DNA from: Acinetobacter soli
GTDB lineage: Bacteria > Pseudomonadota > Gammaproteobacteria > Pseudomonadales > Moraxellaceae
NCBI RefSeq assembly: GCF_000760595.1
Contig: NZ_BBNM01000002.1
Coordinates: forward strand, 62,001 to 126,000
Reading direction: 5' to 3'
DNA length: 64,000 nucleotides
Shown: in pieces, positions 57,580 to 64,000 of the stretch
Layout: each line of letters opens with the position of its first letter
Numbering within the stretch: the first letter of the stretch is position 1
Made by a program: the position numbers and the translations under genes
Notes under the pieces: generated by a model
Database searches by the model: none
Seen by the model: only the letters and a program-made list of their open reading frames with translations
Told to the model about the DNA's origin: nothing

Positions 57580-58082
57580 GATGCTCAACGTATCTCACAT
57601 GCTCATTATCGAGCATCGGTATTTTTGAAAAAATAAAGCCCCTGATGACGAGCACCAAGTATTAAAAAATTGATATGAATCACGAGCTGAACTGCTCAAT
57701 AAAATTCACCCTGCATACAAGGTGAGAATAAAGCCAAGATCATTATGCTGCGTGTGCGTTTTGAAGCACGATTTGCATAATGCCTGATCTGTATTTCAAT
57801 GTGATGATTTTAGCATTTTTGACTTAAATCGTCGATGCAAGAATTGTTGACGGTCTGCTATGGCCACTTAAAACAGCTGATTTGTTTAAGCCTGAAATCA
57901 CGCAATCACAGGCTAAATGTTCTTTTAATCCGATTGAAATTGAAGTGTAAAAATTTCAGTTCGACTGTGTAAATAGATATTTTCATGATTTTTAATCAAT
58001 AATATTTTTCTCATTCCAGCATTTTTCAGCAACATTATGCGCTTTATACTGCCTTCAATTTTTACAATTTCTATCCAATCCT
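57580..58082. promoter_or_regulatory. about 500-bp divergent gap between craA-like gene and mdaB
   Basis: This is the longest intergenic stretch of the window and is AT-rich. On the + strand TATACT near 58043, with TTTTCA about 16 bases before it, is a possible mdaB promoter. The craA side has no clear hexamers. I found no open gene, repeat or recognisable RNA. It may hold distant regulatory sites. Confidence 0.4.
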
Positions 58083-58709
58083 ATGAGCAAAATTTTACTG
58101 ATTAATGGTGCAAAAACCTTTGCACATTCCAAAGGTGAACTGAATGACACCCTGACCGAATTCGCCACAGACGTATTGAATGAACTGGAGCATCAGGTAC
58201 AGGTTACGCGTGCAGACAGTAAATACAATGCAGATACAGAGGTTGAAAAATATCTCTGGGCGGATGTGGTGATTTATCAAATGCCTGGCTGGTGGATGGG
58301 TGCACCGTGGACAGTTAAAAAGTATATCGATGATGTCTTTACCGCAGGTCATGGCAGTTTGTATGCCAGCGATGGCCGTAGCCGCTCAGATCGTACGAAA
58401 ACTTATGGATCAGGTGGCCTGATTCAAGGCAAACAGTATATGTTGTCCTTAACGTGGAATGCCCCACTTGATGCATTTGAAGATCCAGATCAGTTCTTTC
58501 ATGGTGTAGGGGTCGATGGTGTGTATCTCCCTTTTCATAAAGCCAACCAGTTTTTGGGTATGACGGCACTACCAACCTTTATTGCCAACGATGTGATTAA
58601 GCAGCCAGAAGTCGAGGCCTATAAAACGGCGTATCGTCGACACCTTGAAACCGTATTTCCATCGACTGCTCTATCATCTGAGCAGCACGATCAGGAGCAG
58701 CATGCATGA
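58083..58709 (+). CDS. mdaB: NADPH:quinone oxidoreductase MdaB (flavodoxin fold)
   Basis: MdaB reduces quinones by two electrons with FAD and NADPH and so avoids semiquinone radicals. The 208-residue protein has the flavodoxin-like start SKILLINGAKTFAHSKGELN and the closely conserved YQMPGWWMGAPWTVKKYIDD and LSLTWNAP. These match E. coli MdaB closely. The downstream gene overlaps it by 4 bases (ATGA), as in the E. coli mdaB-ygiN arrangement. Confidence 0.93.
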   Translation: MSKILLINGAKTFAHSKGELNDTLTEFATDVLNELEHQVQVTRADSKYNADTEVEKYLWADVVIYQMPGWWMGAPWTVKKYIDDVFTAGHGSLYASDGRSRSDRTKTYGSGGLIQGKQYMLSLTWNAPLDAFEDPDQFFHGVGVDGVYLPFHKANQFLGMTALPTFIANDVIKQPEVEAYKTAYRRHLETVFPSTALSSEQHDQEQHA

Positions 58710-59017
58710 TTACCGTGATTGCCGAAATTAAAACCCACGCAGGTGACGAGCATCGTGAAGCCGTGCTGGCTGCTCTACACAGTATTCGCACTGAAGTGCT
58801 TGCAGAAGATGGCTGCCAAGGTTACCAGCCAATGATTGATCATGCGTCTGAGGTCAGTTTTCAACGTCACGATGCACAGTCAATCGTCATGCTTGAACAT
58901 TGGGAAAGCGTTGCACATTTAGAGGCACATTTACAGACTGCACACATGCAAGCTTATCAAGCGCGTGTAAAAGCACACGTGATCGAGGTTGATATTCGTA
59001 TTCTGGATCATGCGTGA
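58706..59017 (+). CDS. antibiotic-biosynthesis-monooxygenase-fold quinol monooxygenase (YgiN-like)
   Basis: This is a 103-residue ABM-domain protein, a dimeric ferredoxin-like fold. Features are MITVIAEIKTHAGDEHREAV at the start and SIVMLEHWESVAHLEAHL towards the end. E. coli YgiN oxidises menaquinol and is paired with MdaB, which suggests a quinone redox cycle here too. It overlaps mdaB by ATGA and shares its transcript. Confidence 0.87.
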   Translation: MITVIAEIKTHAGDEHREAVLAALHSIRTEVLAEDGCQGYQPMIDHASEVSFQRHDAQSIVMLEHWESVAHLEAHLQTAHMQAYQARVKAHVIEVDIRILDHA

Positions 59018-59036
59018 TAAGGCGTTAGGCCGATGT

Positions 59037-59062
59037 AACAGGCCCTGCATTGGGCCTTGTTT
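59037..59062. terminator. terminator between the ygiN-like gene and the deaminase gene
   Basis: AACAGGCCC / GGGCC(T)TGTT form a stem with one bulge over a TGCATT loop, followed by T-rich sequence on the + strand. It lies between two convergent genes. Confidence 0.75.
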
Positions 59063-60609
59063 TAATTTTGGTCTTTGAGCAACTGCTCAATCTGCTGTTC
59101 TAGCTCGTGGTACGATTGACCATACATCGGCAAGCGTGGCTGCGCCGTTTTGCCATCCCACTGCAACACATACCCATCTTTGGATTTACGTTTGAGTTTA
59201 CGTCCAATCCCCAGCGACACCGAAAACAGATTGACAAAGCTACGCGCACCAACGCCCACAAATGGCTCAAAGATTAACTTTGGCTGATCGGCCGCCTCTC
59301 GACCCTCCCATTTTTGCATGATGGAGTCTTCATGCATCATCAGGGCTTTACTTTTAGGGTATGGCTCAACAAAAACGACCTTTTCAATACCGGCAGAAAT
59401 AATATGTTTGGCACAGTTATGACACGGAAAAGTCGTCACAAACAATGTCGCCCCTTGCGTTGAAATGTTGCTTCGACTACAGCTGAGCAAGGCATCCATT
59501 TCAGCATGGACCACCCGCCCATATTCGGTAATTTTTTTGATTTTACTTTCTTTTAAGATTTGCTGAATTTGAAGTTTTAATGGCGCTGTTCGTTCTTGCT
59601 CTACCGATTGATCAATCACCTCAGCCAGTTGCTGAAACAGGTCATCGATAATTTTATTTTTTTCAATGGTATTGGCATCGAAACCACGCATAAAATCACG
59701 GCCCGATTCGAGATCGCGTACCTCGCCGGTGTCATCATCTAGATACGGCCAGTATGTACCGCCTTGAAATTTCGGTACATCATTCGATCCCACTGCCAAA
59801 ATCGTATTGTTACGCGCAATGACTGCCCCAACCTGTCGCGACAGATCGGCTGAACGTACACTGGCCGTAAACGACATATAGGTCGCAAACTCGTTAAAGG
59901 TTGGCGTGATGTACGGGTCTGCAAACAGAATTCTTAAAAAGCGTAAACACGATGCCCGTAGCTCCAGCTCAGGTTGACGTGATTGTTCAGGATTATACTT
60001 ATCGAGCTTTAAAAAATAATCGGCCAAGTGAAACGCTTCACTGGTGTGCTGACCATAAGCATTGGCTTCGCCTTCGTCGCGCTCAATCAAGATGCGGGCA
60101 CTTTCCGGGCTAATGCCATAATGTTGAATCAATGAACTGTGACGCGCCGTTTTTGATTCATACAACGACAGCTGAAAAAAACCATTGGTATAAATTTGTC
60201 TGAGCGCCTGAATTTCAGCTTCATGCTTTAACGAATCGATGATATAGGCTACACGGCGCTGGCTTGCATCTTGATCTGGATGTTGTGCCTGCCATGCTTG
60301 ACGGTGCTTGGCAATCAGACGTGCAATCTGAAGAGCCAAAAAGTCGGTATCGTGGTCATGGCGTAGCTGATTGCCGACATCCATATAACGATAAATCCGT
60401 TCAAATGCATTCAGTGGATGTGCTGGCTCGTCGACATGCTGCGCCAGAATATCTTTGGATACCGTAATAATCTCGACGTCGTAAGCAAATTCGGTTTCTA
60501 GCAGATCGGTGAGTGTAGTGGTCAGGATGTTCAGACTACTTCCCACCGCCCCGACTAAACCGATAATCAGTTCATTGCTTACTTTTTGTATTTGCTCTAG
60601 CAACCGCAT
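59062..60609 (-). CDS. two-domain cytidine/dCMP-type deaminase, resembles anti-phage dCTP deaminase (DCD/AvcD)
   Basis: This protein of about 515 residues has an N-terminal P-loop-kinase-like domain and a C-terminal zinc deaminase domain. The glycine loop GLVGAVGSS (17-25) lacks the usual P-loop Lys. The segment YIIDSLKHEAEIQALRQIY (122-140) is typical of this group. The deaminase has HAE at 368-370 and PCHNC at 395-399, the zinc and proton-shuttle residues. The DCD/AvcD proteins of Vibrio and E. coli share this layout and lower dCTP/dCMP pools on phage infection. Two starts are possible: ATG at 60609 has GGAG only 1 base away, while TTG at 60603 has it 7 bases away. The gene is alone between two terminators. 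Confidence 0.85.
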   Translation of the reverse strand: MRLLEQIQKVSNELIIGLVGAVGSSLNILTTTLTDLLETEFAYDVEIITVSKDILAQHVDEPAHPLNAFERIYRYMDVGNQLRHDHDTDFLALQIARLIAKHRQAWQAQHPDQDASQRRVAYIIDSLKHEAEIQALRQIYTNGFFQLSLYESKTARHSSLIQHYGISPESARILIERDEGEANAYGQHTSEAFHLADYFLKLDKYNPEQSRQPELELRASCLRFLRILFADPYITPTFNEFATYMSFTASVRSADLSRQVGAVIARNNTILAVGSNDVPKFQGGTYWPYLDDDTGEVRDLESGRDFMRGFDANTIEKNKIIDDLFQQLAEVIDQSVEQERTAPLKLQIQQILKESKIKKITEYGRVVHAEMDALLSCSRSNISTQGATLFVTTFPCHNCAKHIISAGIEKVVFVEPYPKSKALMMHEDSIMQKWEGREAADQPKLIFEPFVGVGARSFVNLFSVSLGIGRKLKRKSKDGYVLQWDGKTAQPRLPMYGQSYHELEQQIEQLLKDQN

Positions 60610-60639
60610 TCTCCAGCAAACAGATTGACAGACTTGATT

Positions 60640-60645
60640 AGTGTA
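60640..60645 (-). promoter_or_regulatory. candidate -10 for the deaminase gene
   Basis: TACACT on the - strand lies about 31 bases before the start and just downstream of the operon terminator. No convincing -35 is present. If real, it leaves a short leader and no space for an AvcI-like RNA between promoter and gene. Confidence 0.35.
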
Positions 60646-60654
60646 ACGTGTTTA

Positions 60655-60697
60655 GATCAAAAAAGATCGCATGCGGCACATTGGTCCGCTGCGATCT
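60655..60697 (-). terminator. terminator of the lipoprotein operon
   Basis: On the - strand GATCGCA-GCGG pairs with CCGC-A-TGCGATC (one bulged A), followed by six T residues. It separates the CsgG/DUF4810/GNA1162 operon from the deaminase. Confidence 0.85.
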
Positions 60698-60729
60698 GAA
60701 TGAAATCATACTTGGTAATCCACAAGCGG

Positions 60730-61404
60730 TTATTTCGCACTCGCCTGCTGCTGAAACTGCGGTGAACGTGGGCCATAAAGTAGCCCTATTCCCGGATTTG
60801 CAGGCGTTGGTGTAAGCATTTGATAATTGACTGCGCTGGCAATTGGGTAAGCACGGTCATTTAAGCTACTGGCAATCTGTTCGACCAATGCACCGACCAG
60901 AGCACCAATCAAACCGCCATTGCCGTTATTGCTCGACTGCGCAATTCGCTTGCTGCCACTCCAGAGCACATCTCCGGTTTTCAGATCGATCAATTTGGCA
61001 TCGGCGGCCACTGTGGTCACACTCTGTAACACCTGATAGCTCGATCCGTATTCCTTCACACGGATATACAACCCGGCATCGGCCCCAAAAATCTCCTGCA
61101 ACTTCTGCGGTGCAATCGATTGTGCATCGCTGCCATTGGTGACTCCGTTTTCTTTAAACATGCTGTCGACAACAGCCAGCGGGAATACATAGTAACCCGC
61201 TTCTGCAACCGGCACGGTTACACTCGACCAATAGCTGTAGGTCGCTTTGACATCGGGTGAATCATTAACCGGTGGCAAAACCAGAATGGATTTAGGCATA
61301 TGCTGCTGATAGGCCGTGGTGTCTTTTTGCAATGCAGTCGAACTGGCACACCCTGTCATCAGTGCGGTTGCGGCAAGGCCAAACAACATTAAAAGTGATT
61401 TCAT
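60730..61404 (-). CDS. GNA1162 (DUF799) family lipoprotein
   Basis: This 224-residue lipoprotein has the signal MKSLLMLFGLAATALMTGC and matches the DUF799/GNA1162 pattern: SILVLPPVNDSPDVKATYSYWSSV and GYYVFPLAVVD near the start, and KLIDLKTGDVLWSG followed by a Gly-rich LIGALVGALVEQIASSL. The Neisseria homologue GNA1162 is an outer-membrane antigen with a TolB-N/CsgG-like fold. It overlaps the DUF4810 gene by 4 bases and is the last gene of the operon. Confidence 0.83.
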   Translation of the reverse strand: MKSLLMLFGLAATALMTGCASSTALQKDTTAYQQHMPKSILVLPPVNDSPDVKATYSYWSSVTVPVAEAGYYVFPLAVVDSMFKENGVTNGSDAQSIAPQKLQEIFGADAGLYIRVKEYGSSYQVLQSVTTVAADAKLIDLKTGDVLWSGSKRIAQSSNNGNGGLIGALVGALVEQIASSLNDRAYPIASAVNYQMLTPTPANPGIGLLYGPRSPQFQQQASAK

Positions 61405-61769
61405 GAGCGTACCTGACCCGTACTTGCCGTAAGTTTTTTCGAAAGACGATCCATCAAAATGCTCGATTCAGGATACACCTGCTTCTCAAGCTGAAAATAC
61501 TCGCCTGCTTTTTGGCTGTTGCCTTGCTGGAGGTACATCAGCCCAAGATGTGCATATAGTCCTGGCGGAACAGCCAGACCTTTGCCCTTCGCTTTTTCAA
61601 TATCGGCTTCAAGCTTGATAATTTGCGCGGCCGGCGTGGCTTTTTGCGGCGCACTGTACATCAGGTACGACTGCTCAGGATAACTTCCCCAGCTATACAA
61701 CGATTTGGGTGCAGAAACACAACCTGTAAACAGCACACTTAAGCTGCTCAATAGAATTAGTTTTTTCAT
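61401..61769 (-). CDS. DUF4810 lipoprotein
   Basis: This 122-residue lipoprotein starts at the ATG at 61769 (MKKLILLSSLSVLFTGC, lipobox FTGC). The mature body has LYSWGSYPEQSYLMY, then a helical tetratricopeptide-like part (PPGLYAHLGLMYLQQGNSQKAGEYFQLE), as in the DUF4810 family. The longer frame starts at 61802 with a leader not needed. It lies between the CsgG and GNA1162 genes and is probably a partner of both. Confidence 0.8.
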   Translation of the reverse strand: MKKLILLSSLSVLFTGCVSAPKSLYSWGSYPEQSYLMYSAPQKATPAAQIIKLEADIEKAKGKGLAVPPGLYAHLGLMYLQQGNSQKAGEYFQLEKQVYPESSILMDRLSKKLTASTGQVRS

Positions 61770-61786
61770 TTGCGGTGGCTCGGCTA

Positions 61787-62461
61787 TTACTGCATCGACC
61801 AACGATTCGACTGGATATCGGTCACCAAATGATTAACAGCTTCGCGTACAGCCAAATCCAGAACCTTGCCATTTAAGGTTGAGTCATATGAAGCGGTAGA
61901 GCCAAAGCCCAACACCTCACGGGCACTCAGCGCATATTCACCAGCGCCTTGCACCGAATGCACTACTTCAGAGGTGCGTACATCCACCACATTTAAATTG
62001 ACTTTGGCATAGGCAATCTGCTCTTTACCACGGCCCAAAATACCAAATAACTGCTGATCGCCGACTTCCTTGCGCCCAAATTCAGAGACATCACCAGTAA
62101 TCACATAACGCGCACCCTTGATGGCTTGTGTGCCGTTACTAAAGCCTGCTTCTTGTTTGAGTTCAGACAAATTATCGCGATTTAAAACCGAGAAATAGCC
62201 CGATTGCTGCAAATGCGTTTCCAAAATGGTTTTGGCTTGTCCGCCTAAACGATCGACGTTGTCTGAAAAAATCCCGCGCATGTAGCTTGAGCGATTATCA
62301 AATTTACCAATCGAAACTGGTGTTTTTACCCCTGCGTATCGTACTTGAGCTGTTGCAGCAGTAACCTGCGGGCTCTGAATTGTTTTAGATGTTTCTGTTG
62401 TTGAACATGCGCTAATAAGAGCAGATGCTGCCAGCACACTGAGAATCAATACATTTTTCAT
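61787..62461 (-). CDS. CsgG/HfaB family outer-membrane lipoprotein
   Basis: This 224-residue protein has a lipoprotein signal (MKNVLILSVLAASALISAC) and the CsgG domain: PVSIGKFDNRSSYMRGIF, TILETHLQQSGYFSVLNRDNLSELKQE and YVITGDVSEF. CsgG forms the curli secretion channel and HfaB helps anchor the Caulobacter holdfast. No curli genes or other substrate is evident here. It is the first gene of the operon with DUF4810 and GNA1162, a trio found together in other gram-negatives with unknown function. Confidence 0.87.
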   Translation of the reverse strand: MKNVLILSVLAASALISACSTTETSKTIQSPQVTAATAQVRYAGVKTPVSIGKFDNRSSYMRGIFSDNVDRLGGQAKTILETHLQQSGYFSVLNRDNLSELKQEAGFSNGTQAIKGARYVITGDVSEFGRKEVGDQQLFGILGRGKEQIAYAKVNLNVVDVRTSEVVHSVQGAGEYALSAREVLGFGSTASYDSTLNGKVLDLAVREAVNHLVTDIQSNRWSMQ

Positions 62462-62630
62462 TGTTTAATTAAAGATATGGTTTTAAAGAGAACACATAGT
62501 ATAAAAAAATTTAACGCGGCTTAATATCTTTAGATTGGACTTATTTTAGTGCGTGATCGGTCGAATAAATACATGCGGGTATAGCGCCATCCATCGGGCA
62601 CAGATGAATCTAGACCCACATGCAATAGAA

Positions 62631-63020
62631 TTAATCACACTTTGCCGTTTGAAAACCACGATGTGATTTAGCGCGTGCGCACTGGTAACTTAGTTGTTTA
62701 TTTTGCAATTGCCATGCATTGTCGAGGCGCTTAAACATATATTCGGTACGCATCGCACGGACTGAATCGTCTAGCAAGCCGGTTTGAATCACGGTAATAC
62801 GTGACACAGTCGGCGACTCGGCACGGTTAAATACCTGCTCTATCGAGGTATTTTGATAATCTTTGGCAATTTCAGGTTGCGCATGGAGCACCTGTTGCAT
62901 TGGCGTTTGGCCTGCTTTGTCCTTAAACGGCATCAATTTACTGGTGGTAGCACAGCCGGTCATGAGTCCCACACATAAACCTGAAATCGCAGCTAATCGT
63001 AACATCGTCATCCAATACAT
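62631..63020 (-). CDS. small lipoprotein of unknown function
   Basis: This 129-residue protein has a lipoprotein signal ending LMTGC; the signal is clearest from the Met at 63005 (MLRLAAISGLCVGLMTGC), while the ATG at 63020 gives a longer N-terminus. The frame extends to 63047, but that first ATG lies inside a terminator stem, so it is not the start. The mature part has PMQQVLHAQPEIAKDYQ and a late pair of cysteines (SYQCARAKSHRG and TAKCD). It is unlike its neighbours in the CsgG operon and is separated from them by 170 bases. Confidence 0.6.
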   Translation of the reverse strand: MYWMTMLRLAAISGLCVGLMTGCATTSKLMPFKDKAGQTPMQQVLHAQPEIAKDYQNTSIEQVFNRAESPTVSRITVIQTGLLDDSVRAMRTEYMFKRLDNAWQLQNKQLSYQCARAKSHRGFQTAKCD

Positions 63021-63025
63021 CTTGA

Positions 63026-63060
63026 AAATAAAAAAGCGTAGCATCAAGATGCTACGCCCT
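63026..63060 (-). terminator. terminator of the right-hand flavoprotein gene
   Basis: On the - strand GCGTAGCATC-TT-GATGCTACGC is followed by six T residues. The 10-bp stem has a tiny loop, so the apical pairs probably open. It ends the gene that runs into the window's right edge. Confidence 0.88.
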
Positions 63061-63107
63061 AAAGGATTACAATGTGGTAACTATGTAGTCACACAGCGTG
63101 ATTCTGC

Positions 63108-64000
63108 TTATAAATCAAAGAGTTTACCCGGATTCATAATACCTTTTGGATCAAATACTTTTTTCAGTGCTTTCATGTATTCGATTTCTTCGGCAGAACG
63201 TGAGTACTCCAGATACGGCTTTTTGGTCATGCCCACACCATGCTCGGCAGAAATCGAGCCATCGTATTTTTTAACCGTATCAAATACGTACTTATTGACC
63301 ACCTGACATTTTGCAAAAAATTCGTCTTTGCTTAAGTTTTCAGGTTTTAAAATATTCAAGTGCAGGTTGCCGTCACCGATGTGACCAAACCAGCAGATCT
63401 CAAAGTCCGGATAGTTTTCTTGTACAATGGCATCAATTTCACGAATAAACGCCGGTACATGAGTAATCAACACCGAGATATCGTTTTTATACGGAATAAA
63501 CGGTGCAATCGATTCTGAAATATCCTCACGCAAACGCCATAGATTGGCTGCCTGATCCAGTGTCTGGCTCATTACACCATCGTATACCCAGCCTTGTTCC
63601 ATGCAGTGTTCAAAAATTTCCATCGCCTTGTCCATGATAGGCTCATACGGCGCTTCAAATTCAAGCAACACATAAAATGGGCATTGGGTTTCAAACGGAC
63701 GCTGGACATGTCCGTGATCGAGCACTTTTTGCATGGCCAATTCGCCAAAGAACTCAAATGCAGTCAGGTCAATTGCTTTTTGAAATGCATGTAAAACTGG
63801 CATGACCGCATCAAAATCTGGTACGCCCAGTACCATCACCTGTAAGTTGTGCGGTTGACGCTCGAGTTTGATTTCCGCTTCTGTGATCAGGCCTAAGGTG
63901 CCTTCACCACCAATAAACAAATGCTGTAAGGCATAGCCCGTCGCATTTTTGATCATGCCTTTATTCAGACGTAAAACATCGCCCTTACCGGTGACCACGG
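63108..64000 (-). CDS. FAD-linked D-2-hydroxyacid oxidase/dehydrogenase (GlcD/DLD type), C-terminal part only
   Basis: The frame runs off the right edge, so the N-terminal FAD-binding half is partly missing. The visible part has LRLNKGMIKNATGYALQHLF and GGEGTLGLITEAEIKL, the C-terminal FAD-linked oxidase core, HIGDGNLHLNIL with its His, and the signature SAEHGVGMTKKPYLEYSR. This matches the GlcD, D-lactate or D-2-hydroxyglutarate dehydrogenase superfamily. Which substrate it uses cannot be told. A strong terminator follows its stop. Confidence 0.88.
   Translation of the reverse strand, partial: VVTGKGDVLRLNKGMIKNATGYALQHLFIGGEGTLGLITEAEIKLERQPHNLQVMVLGVPDFDAVMPVLHAFQKAIDLTAFEFFGELAMQKVLDHGHVQRPFETQCPFYVLLEFEAPYEPIMDKAMEIFEHCMEQGWVYDGVMSQTLDQAANLWRLREDISESIAPFIPYKNDISVLITHVPAFIREIDAIVQENYPDFEICWFGHIGDGNLHLNILKPENLSKDEFFAKCQVVNKYVFDTVKKYDGSISAEHGVGMTKKPYLEYSRSAEEIEYMKALKKVFDPKGIMNPGKLFDL

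Noticed and set aside
59062..60609. Housekeeping dCMP deaminase as the identity of the deaminase
   Set aside because: Single-domain dCMP deaminases are about 150-200 residues; this 515-residue protein has an added N-terminal kinase-like domain.
63021..63047. Longer start for the small lipoprotein at 63047
   Set aside because: The first ATG lies within the stem of the upstream gene's terminator, so mRNA starting there is unlikely.
1..64000. tRNA or rRNA genes, CRISPR arrays, insertion sequences, prophage
   Set aside because: I saw no cloverleaf-type RNA gene, no regularly spaced repeats with spacers, and no transposase or phage gene; the only tandem repeat is coding.

Overview
The window is a 64 kb piece of a gammaproteobacterial chromosome that looks like Acinetobacter. 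The main reasons are a CraA/MdfA-type efflux pump of the size usual in Acinetobacter, a DUF6091 solute-binding protein (the family that includes proteins named AdeT), an mlaFEDCB operon, and several lipoproteins of types I associate with this genus. The sequence alone does not let me name a species. Coding density is high. I saw no rRNA, tRNA, insertion sequence, prophage or CRISPR array, so this is mostly core genome with a few accessory-looking genes. The two end genes (plsB on the left, a GlcD-type flavoprotein on the right) are cut by the window edges.

Layout. 0-9 kb: plsB, a DUF6091 periplasmic protein, an SDR-type epimerase divergent from recG-comF, a NUDIX/LOG pair and a CorA transporter. 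9-12 kb: the mla phospholipid transport operon. 12.5-18 kb: a DEAD-box RNA helicase with a repeat-rich Arg/Gly tail and a structured leader, then suhB and dxs, with ribA divergent. 18.7-24.5 kb: hemF, a small membrane protein, a metallo-beta-lactamase-fold hydrolase, hemH, a DUF4062 protein, murI and a DUF1285 protein. 24.7-34.4 kb: the ETF-ubiquinone oxidoreductase, a large unknown lipoprotein, an acyl-CoA dehydrogenase, an NlpE-like lipoprotein, a PspC protein, an HPP-CBS membrane protein and a secreted esterase. 34.5-43 kb: glyQS, a peptidase/peptide-transporter pair, and an EamA transporter divergent from a LysR regulator. 43-51 kb: small secreted proteins and lipoproteins of unknown role mixed with metabolic enzymes. 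51-60 kb: an orphan ParA-like ATPase beside a membrane-anchored nuclease-like protein, an AI-2E-family transporter followed by two perfect inverted DnaA boxes, an SDR, a YccS/FUSC protein, the CraA-like pump, and an mdaB-ygiN-like quinone pair. 59-64 kb: a two-domain deaminase resembling the anti-phage dCTP deaminases (DCD/AvcD), a three-gene CsgG/DUF4810/GNA1162 lipoprotein operon, another small lipoprotein and the truncated flavoprotein.

How the genes fit together. Several units are clear: envelope lipid homeostasis (plsB, mla), haem synthesis (hemF, hemH), isoprenoid and riboflavin entry enzymes (dxs, ribA), beta-oxidation electron flow (acyl-CoA dehydrogenase and ETF-QO), peptide use (POT transporter and M24B peptidase), and quinone handling (mdaB and the quinol monooxygenase). 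The best candidates for less-described biology are the DCD-like deaminase with no room for an upstream AvcI-type RNA, the hairpin between the apparent Shine-Dalgarno and the start of the helicase, the inverted DnaA-box pair, the stand-alone DUF4062 protein, and the CsgG/DUF4810/GNA1162 operon.
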